DNA from: Corynebacterium marambiense | GTDB taxonomy: Bacteria > Actinomycetota > Actinomycetes > Mycobacteriales > Mycobacteriaceae | Reading direction: 5' to 3' | Length of the DNA stretch: 64,000 nucleotides | Assembly: GCF_016342275.1 (NCBI RefSeq) | Contig: NZ_JAEIOT010000007.1 | Coordinates: 682,001-746,000 of the forward strand | Part shown: positions 34,999 through 41,953 of the stretch, in pieces | Numbering within the stretch: position 1 is the stretch's first letter | Layout of the letters: every line of letters begins with the position of its first letter | The notes under the pieces: generated by a model | What the model saw: the letters and a program-made list of their open reading frames with translations, nothing else | Database searches by the model: none | What the model was told of the DNA's origin: nothing | Made by a program: the position numbers and the translations under genes

Positions 34999-36267
34999 AT
35001 GTCACCAACACCCTTCAGATCCCGAGCGGTACTTGCGACCCTGATCGCCACCGCCATCCTCACCACCACGACGAGCATCGCCACTGCGGCGCCCCCCGAT
35101 CCGGCCCCTGAACCGGGACAGGACGCAGTCCTTTGGTCAGGACCACTGCCCGATCACGGTATTCCCGGACCAGAGCACCCCACCCGGGTCTTCACCGACG
35201 GCACCCCACTCGACATCAGCGATGACACGACATTCACCTACTCCACACTCAATTCGGACAACGTCGAGATTCCAGCTACCGCACTGCTGATGCGAACACA
35301 CAGACCGTGGACTGGACCGGGGGAACGCCCCCTGGCGGTAATCGCACCCGTCACCCAGGGAATGGACGACGTGTGCGCGTTCTCCAACGTCGTCCGCACA
35401 GGTGTCACCTTCGACCCGGTGCACCCCGAGCTGTCCGCGACCGCACCGGACTATTTCCGTGCGCACCTCTTACTTGATCGAGGCATCGATGTCGTCGTCA
35501 CCGACTATCCCGGACTTGGATCACCCGGCCTTCACCCCTACATGGACAACGTCGCAACGGGTCGCGCCGCAGCAGATGCAGGCATCGCAGCCCTGACTCT
35601 GCTCAACCGGCCGGGAGCTCCCGTTGTCGCCACCGGCCATTCACAGGGAGGAGCAGCGACGGGCTGGATGGCGGAGAACGCCCACGAGTACACCCCGGAA
35701 CTCAATCTACGGGCGGTCGCGGTCTCTTCGCCTCCCTACAATTTCCGGCAACTGACAGCGGATGCTGATGGCAGCCTGACCATGGGGCTGATGCTGATGG
35801 CCACCGACACCCAGATGCGTCATTCCCCGACGATCCGGGCGGATATGGAGCGCATCCTCACCGACGAGGGCCGACAGATGATCGAGGACATGCGGCGAAC
35901 ATGCACCCCCGGAGTTTTTCTTCCGACAGCGTTCCGGAAGGCCTCGTCCCTCACCACCACGGGTGAGAGTCTCATCGATGTCATCGACCGGATGCCCGAG
36001 GTACGTGCAGAGTTCCACAGGCAGGAACTCGGGACCCGAGCACCGACTGTTCCCGTCCTGCTGACCTATCACATGTCTGATCTGGTGGTGAACGGCCACG
36101 ACTCGAAGACTCTCGGGGAATCCTGGCGTGCCCACGGCGGAGATGTCAGCGTCATCGAGGCGCCGGATTCTCCGATCGCACGAGCACTGATGACCGGACA
36201 CCCGGACCCGGCTGTGACACACGTTCCACCGATCGTCGATTGGTTGGCCCGGCACCTGGAGAACTGA
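34999..36267 (+). CDS. Secreted lipase family protein
   Basis: A 422-residue exported alpha/beta-hydrolase of the actinobacterial/fungal secretory lipase (LIP) family. The signal peptide (residues about 1-30) runs RSRAVLATLIATAIL to ATA-AP. Downstream lie TDYPGLGSPGLHPYM, the nucleophile elbow GHSQGGAATGW and a PPIVDWLARHLEN tail; conserved Cys residues fit disulfides outside the cell. Triacylglycerol or mycolate-ester hydrolysis is plausible; the substrate is unknown. The start at 34999 is chosen over ATG 34942 because the latter lies in the -10 box and GGGAG precedes 34999. Confidence 0.87.
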   Translation: MSPTPFRSRAVLATLIATAILTTTTSIATAAPPDPAPEPGQDAVLWSGPLPDHGIPGPEHPTRVFTDGTPLDISDDTTFTYSTLNSDNVEIPATALLMRTHRPWTGPGERPLAVIAPVTQGMDDVCAFSNVVRTGVTFDPVHPELSATAPDYFRAHLLLDRGIDVVVTDYPGLGSPGLHPYMDNVATGRAAADAGIAALTLLNRPGAPVVATGHSQGGAATGWMAENAHEYTPELNLRAVAVSSPPYNFRQLTADADGSLTMGLMLMATDTQMRHSPTIRADMERILTDEGRQMIEDMRRTCTPGVFLPTAFRKASSLTTTGESLIDVIDRMPEVRAEFHRQELGTRAPTVPVLLTYHMSDLVVNGHDSKTLGESWRAHGGDVSVIEAPDSPIARALMTGHPDPAVTHVPPIVDWLARHLEN

Positions 36268-36274
36268 GCCGAGA

Positions 36275-36309
36275 AAAAGGAGGCCCCGATTATTCCGGGG
36301 CCTCCTTTT
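36275..36309. terminator. Bidirectional terminator
   Basis: AAAAGGAGGCCCCG and CGGGGCCTCCTTTT, 14-bp perfect arms with A/T tracts outside, between the convergent lipase and symporter genes. Confidence 0.9.
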
Positions 36310-36325
36310 CACATGGCTGGCATCG

Positions 36326-37696
36326 TCAGCCTTCTGCGCTGGCTGCCGTTCGGTCGGATGCGAAGAGTTCCTCGTCGAGGATTCCCTCCCGTTTGGCGAC
36401 GATGGTGGGGATCAACGCCTGACCTGTGACGTTGACCGCGGTACGCCCCATGTCCAGGATTGGGTCGACGGCAAGCAAAAGTCCGACGCCTTCGAGCGGC
36501 AAACCGAGTGTGGACAGCGTCAACGTGAGCATCACGATCGCACCGGTGGTGCCCGCAGTCGCTGCGGACCCGATGACGGAGACGAACACGATCAGCAGGT
36601 AATCAGTCAGCCCCAAGTTGATTCCGTAGAACTCCGCCACGAAAATCGCGGCAATGGCAGGATAAATCGAGGCGCAACCATCCATCTTTGTCGTCGCACC
36701 GAGCGGCACCGCGAAGGACCCGTAGGCACGGGGCACTCCCAACGCACCAACCACAGTCCGTTCGGTGACCGGCATGGTGCCCATCGAAGAACGACTCGCG
36801 AAACCGAGGGAGGTAACCGGCCATGCCTTGCGATAGAACTGTGCGATCGACAGTCCGTTGAATTTCAGTACCAGCGGGTAGACGACACCGATCACGAGGG
36901 CGAGACCGATGTAGATCGCCAGGACGAAACTACCGAGGGAGCCGAGGGTCTCCCAACCGTAGACTGCAACCGCCTTGCCGATCAGCGCCGCGGTACCGAT
37001 GGGCGCGAGCCGGATGATCCACCAGAGCACCTTCTGGATGATGGTGAGCAGTGAACGGGCGACTCCGAGCACAGGCTCCGCATCCTTACCGACCTTGACA
37101 GCAGCGATACCAAAGGCGATGGAGATCAGGAGCAATTGCAGAACATTGAAATCGGGGTTGACAGAGAGATTGTCACCTGAACCACGCACCCAAAGGTCAA
37201 GACCGAGGATGTTACTCGGAACCAGGGACTGGATGAACGCGGACCAGCTTCCAATGGATCCGGGAGCCGCAGCCGCAGCAACATCAATGCTGGCACTACG
37301 TCCGGGGTGCATCAACAGACCGATACCGATACCCACGAAGACCGTCACGAAGGCAGTGATGGCGAACCAAAGCAGTGTTTGCCACGCGAGACGAGCCGCA
37401 TCGGTGACCTGACGGAGATTCGCAATCGACGTCACGACAGCGGTGACCACCAGCGGTGGAATGAGGACCTTGAGCAGACCGACATAAGCCGATCCAATCG
37501 CCGTCAACGTGGTGGCAAGCCAATTTTCACCACCGATGGATCTGGCGACGAGGCCGAGGATGAGGCCGGCGATCAGACCGTAGATGATCTGGGCGCCGAA
37601 GCTGGTCAGCGGATTCGAGCGCTTCGTGGGCGCCTCCGCATCGGGTTTCTGCACCCCGTCAGAGCGTGCAGGAGAGCCGGAGATTGATGTAGACAC
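36326..37696 (-). CDS. DAACS-family symporter, putative L-cystine importer (TcyP-like)
   Basis: A 456-residue transporter of the dicarboxylate/amino acid:cation symporter family with about 8 membrane spans and the two re-entrant loops. Motifs depart from glutamate/C4 transporters: SRSSMGTMP instead of SSSxxTLP, LGATTKMDGCASIYPA instead of GATINMDGTALY, and DMGRTAVNVTG instead of DRxRTxxNVxGD. These resemble the TcyP/YdjN cystine branch as I recall it (SRSS, NGCAGLYPA, DMGRTALNVNG). Start GTG 37696 with AAGGAAA 7 nt upstream. The upstream McbR-type operator and Cys-rich leader frame support a sulfur amino acid substrate. The assignment to cystine is inference. Confidence 0.8.
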   Translation of the reverse strand: MSTSISGSPARSDGVQKPDAEAPTKRSNPLTSFGAQIIYGLIAGLILGLVARSIGGENWLATTLTAIGSAYVGLLKVLIPPLVVTAVVTSIANLRQVTDAARLAWQTLLWFAITAFVTVFVGIGIGLLMHPGRSASIDVAAAAAPGSIGSWSAFIQSLVPSNILGLDLWVRGSGDNLSVNPDFNVLQLLLISIAFGIAAVKVGKDAEPVLGVARSLLTIIQKVLWWIIRLAPIGTAALIGKAVAVYGWETLGSLGSFVLAIYIGLALVIGVVYPLVLKFNGLSIAQFYRKAWPVTSLGFASRSSMGTMPVTERTVVGALGVPRAYGSFAVPLGATTKMDGCASIYPAIAAIFVAEFYGINLGLTDYLLIVFVSVIGSAATAGTTGAIVMLTLTLSTLGLPLEGVGLLLAVDPILDMGRTAVNVTGQALIPTIVAKREGILDEELFASDRTAASAEG

Positions 37697-37852
37697 GTCA
37701 ATGTTTCCTTAGAGAGTTTGGATTCAAACGAGTGGTATGGATTCACGAACACGGAAAGTCGCCGTACAGTCCGACTGCGGTTCCACGGGAGATGCGGGCG
37801 TTCCGTCGCGCAGTTCAATACAAACGACAGCAATCACGCCTGAGTCCGAGAG
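37697..37852 (-). promoter_or_regulatory. Symporter leader RNA downstream of the leader peptide
   Basis: Non-coding leader between the Cys-rich frame and the symporter. TGTACGGCGAC (complement of 37758-37768) can pair with GTCGCCCGTACA in the leader frame (complement of 37879-37890), an 11-bp helix with one bulged C, right at the first Cys codons. A short GTTTG/CAAAC hairpin lies just before the AAGGAAA ribosome binding site. Consistent with ribosome-position-dependent control of the symporter; not proven. Confidence 0.5.
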
Positions 37853-37951
37853 TCAGCGACAGCGGCACAGCGCACACATGTACGGGCGACAGCGGGCGAC
37901 CACTCGGGTCGCGGTGCCGGGAGACATGCGCGGGGGCTGACGGAAACTCAT
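37853..37951 (-). CDS. Cys-rich leader peptide (candidate cysteine attenuator)
   Basis: A 32-codon frame, ATG 37951 to TGA 37853. Cys lies at positions 21, 26, 29 and 31; the C-terminal end reads CRPYMCALCRCR. The ATG is 7 nt after the predicted -10 box, so the frame would be translated leaderless from the mRNA 5' end. In mycobacteria, short leaderless frames with Cys runs upstream of sulfur genes are established as cysteine-sensing attenuators: slow decoding of Cys codons changes leader folding and raises downstream expression. Here the Cys codons are spaced rather than consecutive. The frame is too short to be a conventional gene and has no other recognisable feature. Confidence 0.6.
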   Translation of the reverse strand: MSFRQPPRMSPGTATRVVARCRPYMCALCRCR

Positions 37952-37958
37952 GTCAGCA

Positions 37959-37988
37959 ACCCTACTCCGTACCGATCTGTATGGTCAA
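37959..37988 (-). promoter_or_regulatory. Promoter of the leader peptide-symporter transcript
   Basis: On the minus strand TTGACC (complement of 37983-37988) and TAGGGT (complement of 37959-37964) are separated by 18 bp. Predicted start of transcription is at about 37951-37952, on the leader ATG. Confidence 0.65.
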
Positions 37989-38010
37989 TATAGACATATC
38001 TGTCTATATT
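37987..38010. promoter_or_regulatory. McbR-type operator
   Basis: AATATAGACA and TGTCTATATT form a perfect 10-bp inverted repeat around TATC. Its core, TAGAC at 37991-37995 and GTCTA at 38002-38006 with 6 nt between, is exactly the TAGAC-N6-GTCTA consensus of McbR, the TetR-type master repressor of sulfur metabolism in C. glutamicum. It overlaps the -35 end of the symporter promoter, a repressing position. The T run after it could also act as a terminator of plus-strand transcripts. Confidence 0.75.
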
Positions 38011-38062
38011 TTTTTGGCGCATAGTCCCAGCTCAGAACAGTGAATGAAAGTACCTCCCGGAA

Positions 38063-38866
38063 TCAGTCAGGACCATCCGGGTCCTCCCCACCCGAATCCC
38101 GCCACCGTCGACGCTCCTCGGCGACACCCTCTGCATGACCCTCACGCCGGCCCTCGGCAATACCCTCACGCTCCCCCTTGCGCTCCGCCCGCTTGAGCGC
38201 CTTCACCATCTGAGCCGCCGTCATATTCACGGGCGCCCACTCCGGATTCGCAGGCAGAACCCAACCACGCCAGTACGCGAGAATCGCAAAACCGGCACCA
38301 CAGACGGTGGCCGCAATCATCCCCACACCATCATGACCCGCCCAGTTGAACATGACCATCGTCGTCGCCGCCGTGATCGCAGGCGTGGCATAGAGTGTGT
38401 TCCCACCGAAGATCGACGGAATCTCCCCACACGCGACATCCCGGATCATCCCACCACCGACCGCCGTGAGAACCCCCATGAACACCGCCGACGCCGCAGG
38501 CAGCCCATAGCTGAGCGCCTTCGTCGAACCGGTCACCGCCCACACCCCGAGAATCACCGCATCCCCGTGCACCCGAAACAACTCCCAGGCCCGCCCCTTG
38601 AGATGAATGACCATGGCCAGCACCCCGCCTGCAACGGCAACACCCATGTACAGCGGCTCGGCGATCGCCGCCGGTGGCCCCTGCTGCAGCAGAGTGTCCC
38701 GAACCATGCCGCCACCGAGCGCGGAGAGCAGAGCGAGCACGGAAAACCCGATGATATCGAAGTTTCGTTGCCGGGCGATCGTCCCACCGATGGCGCCGTT
38801 CAACAGGACACCGATGAGGTCAAGACTGCGATAAATCCCCAGAATCGAGGGGTCGACGGTGAGCAT
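38063..38866 (-). CDS. TRIC/UPF0126 family membrane protein
   Basis: A 267-residue protein with the duplicated three-helix unit of the prokaryotic TRIC (UPF0126, YicG) family. The repeat signature appears twice: LSALGGGMVRDTLL and LTAVGGGMIRDVACGEIP. Family members are trimeric cation channels or glycine-type transporters; substrate here is unknown. The C-terminal tail is long, cytoplasmic and highly charged, with repeated AEG/GVAEE elements. ATG 38866 is chosen so the first helix follows at once; ATG 38875 and 38908 are in frame upstream. Confidence 0.87.
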   Translation of the reverse strand: MLTVDPSILGIYRSLDLIGVLLNGAIGGTIARQRNFDIIGFSVLALLSALGGGMVRDTLLQQGPPAAIAEPLYMGVAVAGGVLAMVIHLKGRAWELFRVHGDAVILGVWAVTGSTKALSYGLPAASAVFMGVLTAVGGGMIRDVACGEIPSIFGGNTLYATPAITAATTMVMFNWAGHDGVGMIAATVCGAGFAILAYWRGWVLPANPEWAPVNMTAAQMVKALKRAERKGEREGIAEGRREGHAEGVAEERRRWRDSGGEDPDGPD

Positions 38867-39068
38867 GTGCCCCATCCGACCACGAATAAACCCCCCGTGC
38901 CACCCCACACACCGGGGGTAATCATGAGAATACCCCCGACATTATCGCCCGCACAGCCACCCGAAGTTATCCGGCGACCCGCCACACCCAGAGACAGTGG
39001 GGGACGGAACCGCGGGATCGCGGCCCAACTCGGATATCCGCCCCTGTCGAGAGACCACCACGAAACGC

Positions 39069-39102
39069 GTGATACCCCGCTGCACGTGCAGCGGGGTATC
39101 AC
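39069..39102 (-). terminator. Terminator hairpin after tRNA (CAT)
   Basis: A perfect 34-nt palindrome (GTGATACCCCGCTGCAC and its complement, no loop) starts 2 bp from the tRNA 3' end. Confidence 0.7.
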
Positions 39103-39104
39103 GG

Positions 39105-39178
39105 TGGGGCCGCCGGGGCTCGAACCCGGGACCAGCGGATTATGAGTCCGCGGCTCTAACCGACTGAGCTACAGCCCC
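39105..39178 (-). tRNA. tRNA with anticodon CAT (elongator Met or Ile2)
   Basis: A 74-nt cloverleaf: acceptor GGGGCTG/CGGCCCC, D arm GCTC/GAGC, anticodon stem GCGGA/TCCGC with loop CTCATAA, T arm CCGGG-TTCGAGC-CCCGG. The full CCA is not encoded. The CUCAUAA loop occurs in both elongator Met and lysidine-modified Ile tRNAs, so identity is open; it is not an initiator. Confidence 0.93.
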
Positions 39179-39368
39179 ATTCCGACGGTCTGTGATCGCC
39201 GGTCGGGTGACAGTATAACCACGCCACAACCCGCCGGTCACACCGGTCCGGCAAGTCCGGAGCAAAACCGCGGAAGGGGATCGTGAAGTGGTGATTTGCC
39301 ATCCCCGACAGGCGCCGATATAGTAACTCTCCGTTGCCCGGGTGCTTCCCGGAAGACAATCACGATAT

Positions 39369-39441
39369 TCCCCCATAGCTCAATTGGCAGAGCATTCGAC
39401 TGTTAATCGAAGGGTTACTGGTTCGAGTCCAGTTGGGGGAG
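39369..39441 (+). tRNA. tRNA-Asn (anticodon GTT)
   Basis: A 73-nt cloverleaf: acceptor TCCCCCA/TGGGGGA, anticodon stem TTCGA/TCGAA with loop CTGTTAA, T arm ACTGG-TTCGAGT-CCAGT, discriminator G. CCA not encoded. Confidence 0.97.
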
Positions 39442-39448
39442 CTCACAG

Positions 39449-39482
39449 AAAAGACCGGACGGTTCCCACCGCCCGGTCTTTT
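39449..39482. terminator. Terminator after tRNA-Asn, shared with the convergent gene
   Basis: AAAAGACCGGACGG and CCGCCCGGTCTTTT, 14-bp arms with one mismatch, A/T tracts outside. Confidence 0.85.
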
Positions 39483-39496
39483 CGTCGTACAGTGCG

Positions 39497-40447
39497 TCAG
39501 TCCGACCCGGCCACAGCGGTCGTGTCGACGAGCGCACGCATGAGCGCCCAGTCCTGCACGGCGACACCGACGGATTTGAACACGGTGACGCGGGCGGGGT
39601 CATGGCCCATTTCCCCCGTGGCGAGAGCGGACCCGAGGGTGCGCAAATCCTCGCGCACCAGCCCCCCTGTCTCCAGAGCCTCGATGATCTCCCCCGACTC
39701 AGCAGCGACGGCCTCGACATCATCGACGAACAATCGGGCACGGGCGACGTCCGCACCGGACATCTCACGCATCGCCGGGCGATAGGCCCCGATGAGATTG
39801 ACGTGCGCTCCGGGTTTGAGATCATTGAAGGTGAACAAAGGCTCCGTCGACGGAGTGACGCAGCAGATGATGTCCGCACCGGCGACGGCGGCGCGGGGTT
39901 CGTCGGAGGCGATGAACCGAACATCCGGGAATTCGCCGTCAACCCGCGCGATACACGCCTCCGCTGATTCCCGGGTCAGGGCGGCGACCGTGACTGAGCT
40001 GATGGGGCGGACTGCGAGGACCGCTCGGATCTGGTCGGGCGCTTGTCCCCCGGCGCCGATCACCGTCAGGTCACGGGCATCGGGCGCGGCGAGCAGGTCC
40101 GCCGCGACACCGCTGACGGCGCCCGTCCGCATGGCTGTGGCCTCAGCGGCGTCGGCGCCGATGTGCCGTTCGGTGTGCCATTCCTCCCACGTCAGCGTCC
40201 CGGAGAGCGCCGGTCGACGTCCGGTGAAATTGGCTGACAGCGACTTCACCGCGAGAGTCTCGCTAGCGATATGCCGGACCGGCATCACGAGGAAGTTTCC
40301 CACCCCCGGGGCGAAGCGCAACGGGATCTCGAACTCCCCCTCGTGCAGACCGATCAGTGCTTCACGGACCCGGTCGATGACGGTGCTCATGGCGACGGCC
40401 GTGCGCAGTTGCTCGGCGTCGAACCAGACAGTTCGGGACAATGCCAC
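39497..40447 (-). CDS. Ornithine cyclodeaminase/mu-crystallin family protein
   Basis: A 316-residue NAD-binding protein. The nucleotide-binding loop is VIGAGGQAPDQI (family GxGxQAxxQ), with NLIGAYRPAMREM and VFKSVGVAVQDW near the C terminus, all typical of the ornithine cyclodeaminase/mu-crystallin family. Members include ornithine cyclodeaminase, ketimine reductase and alanine dehydrogenase, so the substrate is open. The start is GTG 40447, directly after GGAGGATAT; the longer frame upstream lacks homology-like sequence. Confidence 0.85.
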   Translation of the reverse strand: MALSRTVWFDAEQLRTAVAMSTVIDRVREALIGLHEGEFEIPLRFAPGVGNFLVMPVRHIASETLAVKSLSANFTGRRPALSGTLTWEEWHTERHIGADAAEATAMRTGAVSGVAADLLAAPDARDLTVIGAGGQAPDQIRAVLAVRPISSVTVAALTRESAEACIARVDGEFPDVRFIASDEPRAAVAGADIICCVTPSTEPLFTFNDLKPGAHVNLIGAYRPAMREMSGADVARARLFVDDVEAVAAESGEIIEALETGGLVREDLRTLGSALATGEMGHDPARVTVFKSVGVAVQDWALMRALVDTTAVAGSD

Positions 40448-40632
40448 ATATCCTCCTCGCGATATCGGTGGAGGTTCGTATAGTGCGCCGTCCCCGCGCT
40501 CCACCGGCCCCAGGGCGCGGAACCGCCCCAAGACTAACAACATTTCCGTCCTACCCGGTGGGCGCGCGGTTCGTTCAACCAGCATCGATCGGCCACAGGT
40601 CGCGGATCAGTGCCGCCAGTCAACGCGTTCGG

Positions 40633-40638
40633 TAGAGT
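40633..40638 (+). promoter_or_regulatory. -10 box of the small membrane protein gene
   Basis: TAGAGT, 45 bp before ATG 40684. Confidence 0.4.
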
Positions 40639-40683
40639 GAGAACATCGACCTCAAGCCCCCTATCAAGGAGCATCCTCCACAC

Positions 40684-40932
40684 ATGATCCAGTTCGTCGT
40701 CGGCGCGGCCGCAGGTTATGTCTTCGGTACCAAGGCCGGCCGAAAGCGGTACCACCAGCTCAAGAAGGGGTACACCATGGCGGTCGAGTCCCCGGTCGCC
40801 CGCGCGGCTGTCACCGCAACCAGGAAGGCCGTCGCCAACAAACTTGACCCGGAGCCCCGGATGAAGGAAGTCAAGGATCTTCGGAGGGGCACGGGTGCCG
40901 ACCAGACGATCCTTGAACCCGACGAGGACTGA
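40684..40932 (+). CDS. Small YtxH-like membrane-associated protein
   Basis: 82 residues. The N terminus FVVGAAAGYVFGTKAGRKRY is a short glycine-rich membrane segment followed by a basic helix, a pattern found in many small actinobacterial proteins of YtxH type. Function unknown. AAGGAG lies 12 nt before ATG 40684. Confidence 0.8.
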   Translation: MIQFVVGAAAGYVFGTKAGRKRYHQLKKGYTMAVESPVARAAVTATRKAVANKLDPEPRMKEVKDLRRGTGADQTILEPDED

Positions 40933-41090
40933 CCCCGGTTTCGTACACCCAACAGCCACCGTTTCGCGCCACCGTTCCGCGCTGCTGCAAAGCGGCGTAT
41001 TCTCACTGATGCAGGATGCGGCCACGGTGGCTTTCTCCTGCGACGGGCCCGCACCGGGGGCCGTCGGCACCAGGTGAGAGGCGGACGAAA

Positions 41091-41930
41091 ATGACCGCGA
41101 CAGCGGACCTCTACGGAGACAACGTCGGTGCAACGCTGGCGACTACGGTGTACTCGCGCGCCACGGCGGGTGAGCGCTACCGCATACCCGAATGGCACGA
41201 CGATCAGGCCCGGGAGGTGTGGCGGAAACTGGTCGAGGTCGGCCGGGCCGCCGGATCCGACCCACACGACCTCGTGCTGACCGGCAAATCGAACCTCGCG
41301 GGAACCGTGTGGCGGTCGATGGCCATGGACGGCCGCGTCCGGCAGTTCGCCGCCGACCACGAGGCAACGAAGATTCAGGTGGTCACCCTCGGCATCGGTC
41401 TGTGCAACCGCGCGTCACGCCTCGCAGACATCGACGCGTCCTGGCTCGGGATCGACAGGACGAAGGTCCTGGAACTCCGGTCCAGGATGATCCCGGACGA
41501 CGACACGCAACTCATCGACGCCTCCGTTACCGAACCCGGGTGGATCAACGGCGTCGATGCAACGGTACCCACCGTGTTCGTCGCGGAGGGCCTGCTCATG
41601 TACCTGACCCGCGACGATGTCACACAGATTCTCGCCGACATCGGGCGGCACATGTCCGCCCCGGCGCGGTTCGTCTGCGATGCGCACCACGCGAGTATCA
41701 TCCGACGCCCGACCAGGTCCGAGATCACCAAGCGCACCGGCGCCGTCTACACCTTCGGTATCGAGGATTCCCGCCATCTGGCGGCGCTGGCACCGGGCTG
41801 GCGGGCGGTCGGGGACGATGACACGTGCAGCCCGATCAGCATCAGCATGAAGATCGTGTCCAGGGTGTTCCGGATGCTCCGCGGCGGTGTCCTCTACGGG
41901 GTCAAGACCATCGAACTGTCACCCCACTGA
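41091..41930 (+). CDS. Leucine carboxyl methyltransferase-family SAM methyltransferase
   Basis: A 279-residue class I methyltransferase of the LCMT/PPM1 family common in mycobacteria and corynebacteria. Typical elements: IQVVTLGIGLCNRASRL (motif I region; family GxGLDTRxxR, here degenerate), a SAM-binding acidic residue in WLGIDRTKVLELRS, and VFVAEGLLMYLTRDDV. Targets in actinobacteria are mostly unknown. ATG 41091 chosen; a longer frame upstream is unsupported. Confidence 0.83.
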   Translation: MTATADLYGDNVGATLATTVYSRATAGERYRIPEWHDDQAREVWRKLVEVGRAAGSDPHDLVLTGKSNLAGTVWRSMAMDGRVRQFAADHEATKIQVVTLGIGLCNRASRLADIDASWLGIDRTKVLELRSRMIPDDDTQLIDASVTEPGWINGVDATVPTVFVAEGLLMYLTRDDVTQILADIGRHMSAPARFVCDAHHASIIRRPTRSEITKRTGAVYTFGIEDSRHLAALAPGWRAVGDDDTCSPISISMKIVSRVFRMLRGGVLYGVKTIELSPH

Positions 41931-41953
41931 CGGTCCGACGGGTGGTGCCGGGT

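Noticed and set aside
39069..39102. Attachment site next to a tRNA
   Set aside because: A perfect hairpin directly after the tRNA fits a terminator, and no integrase or second copy is present.
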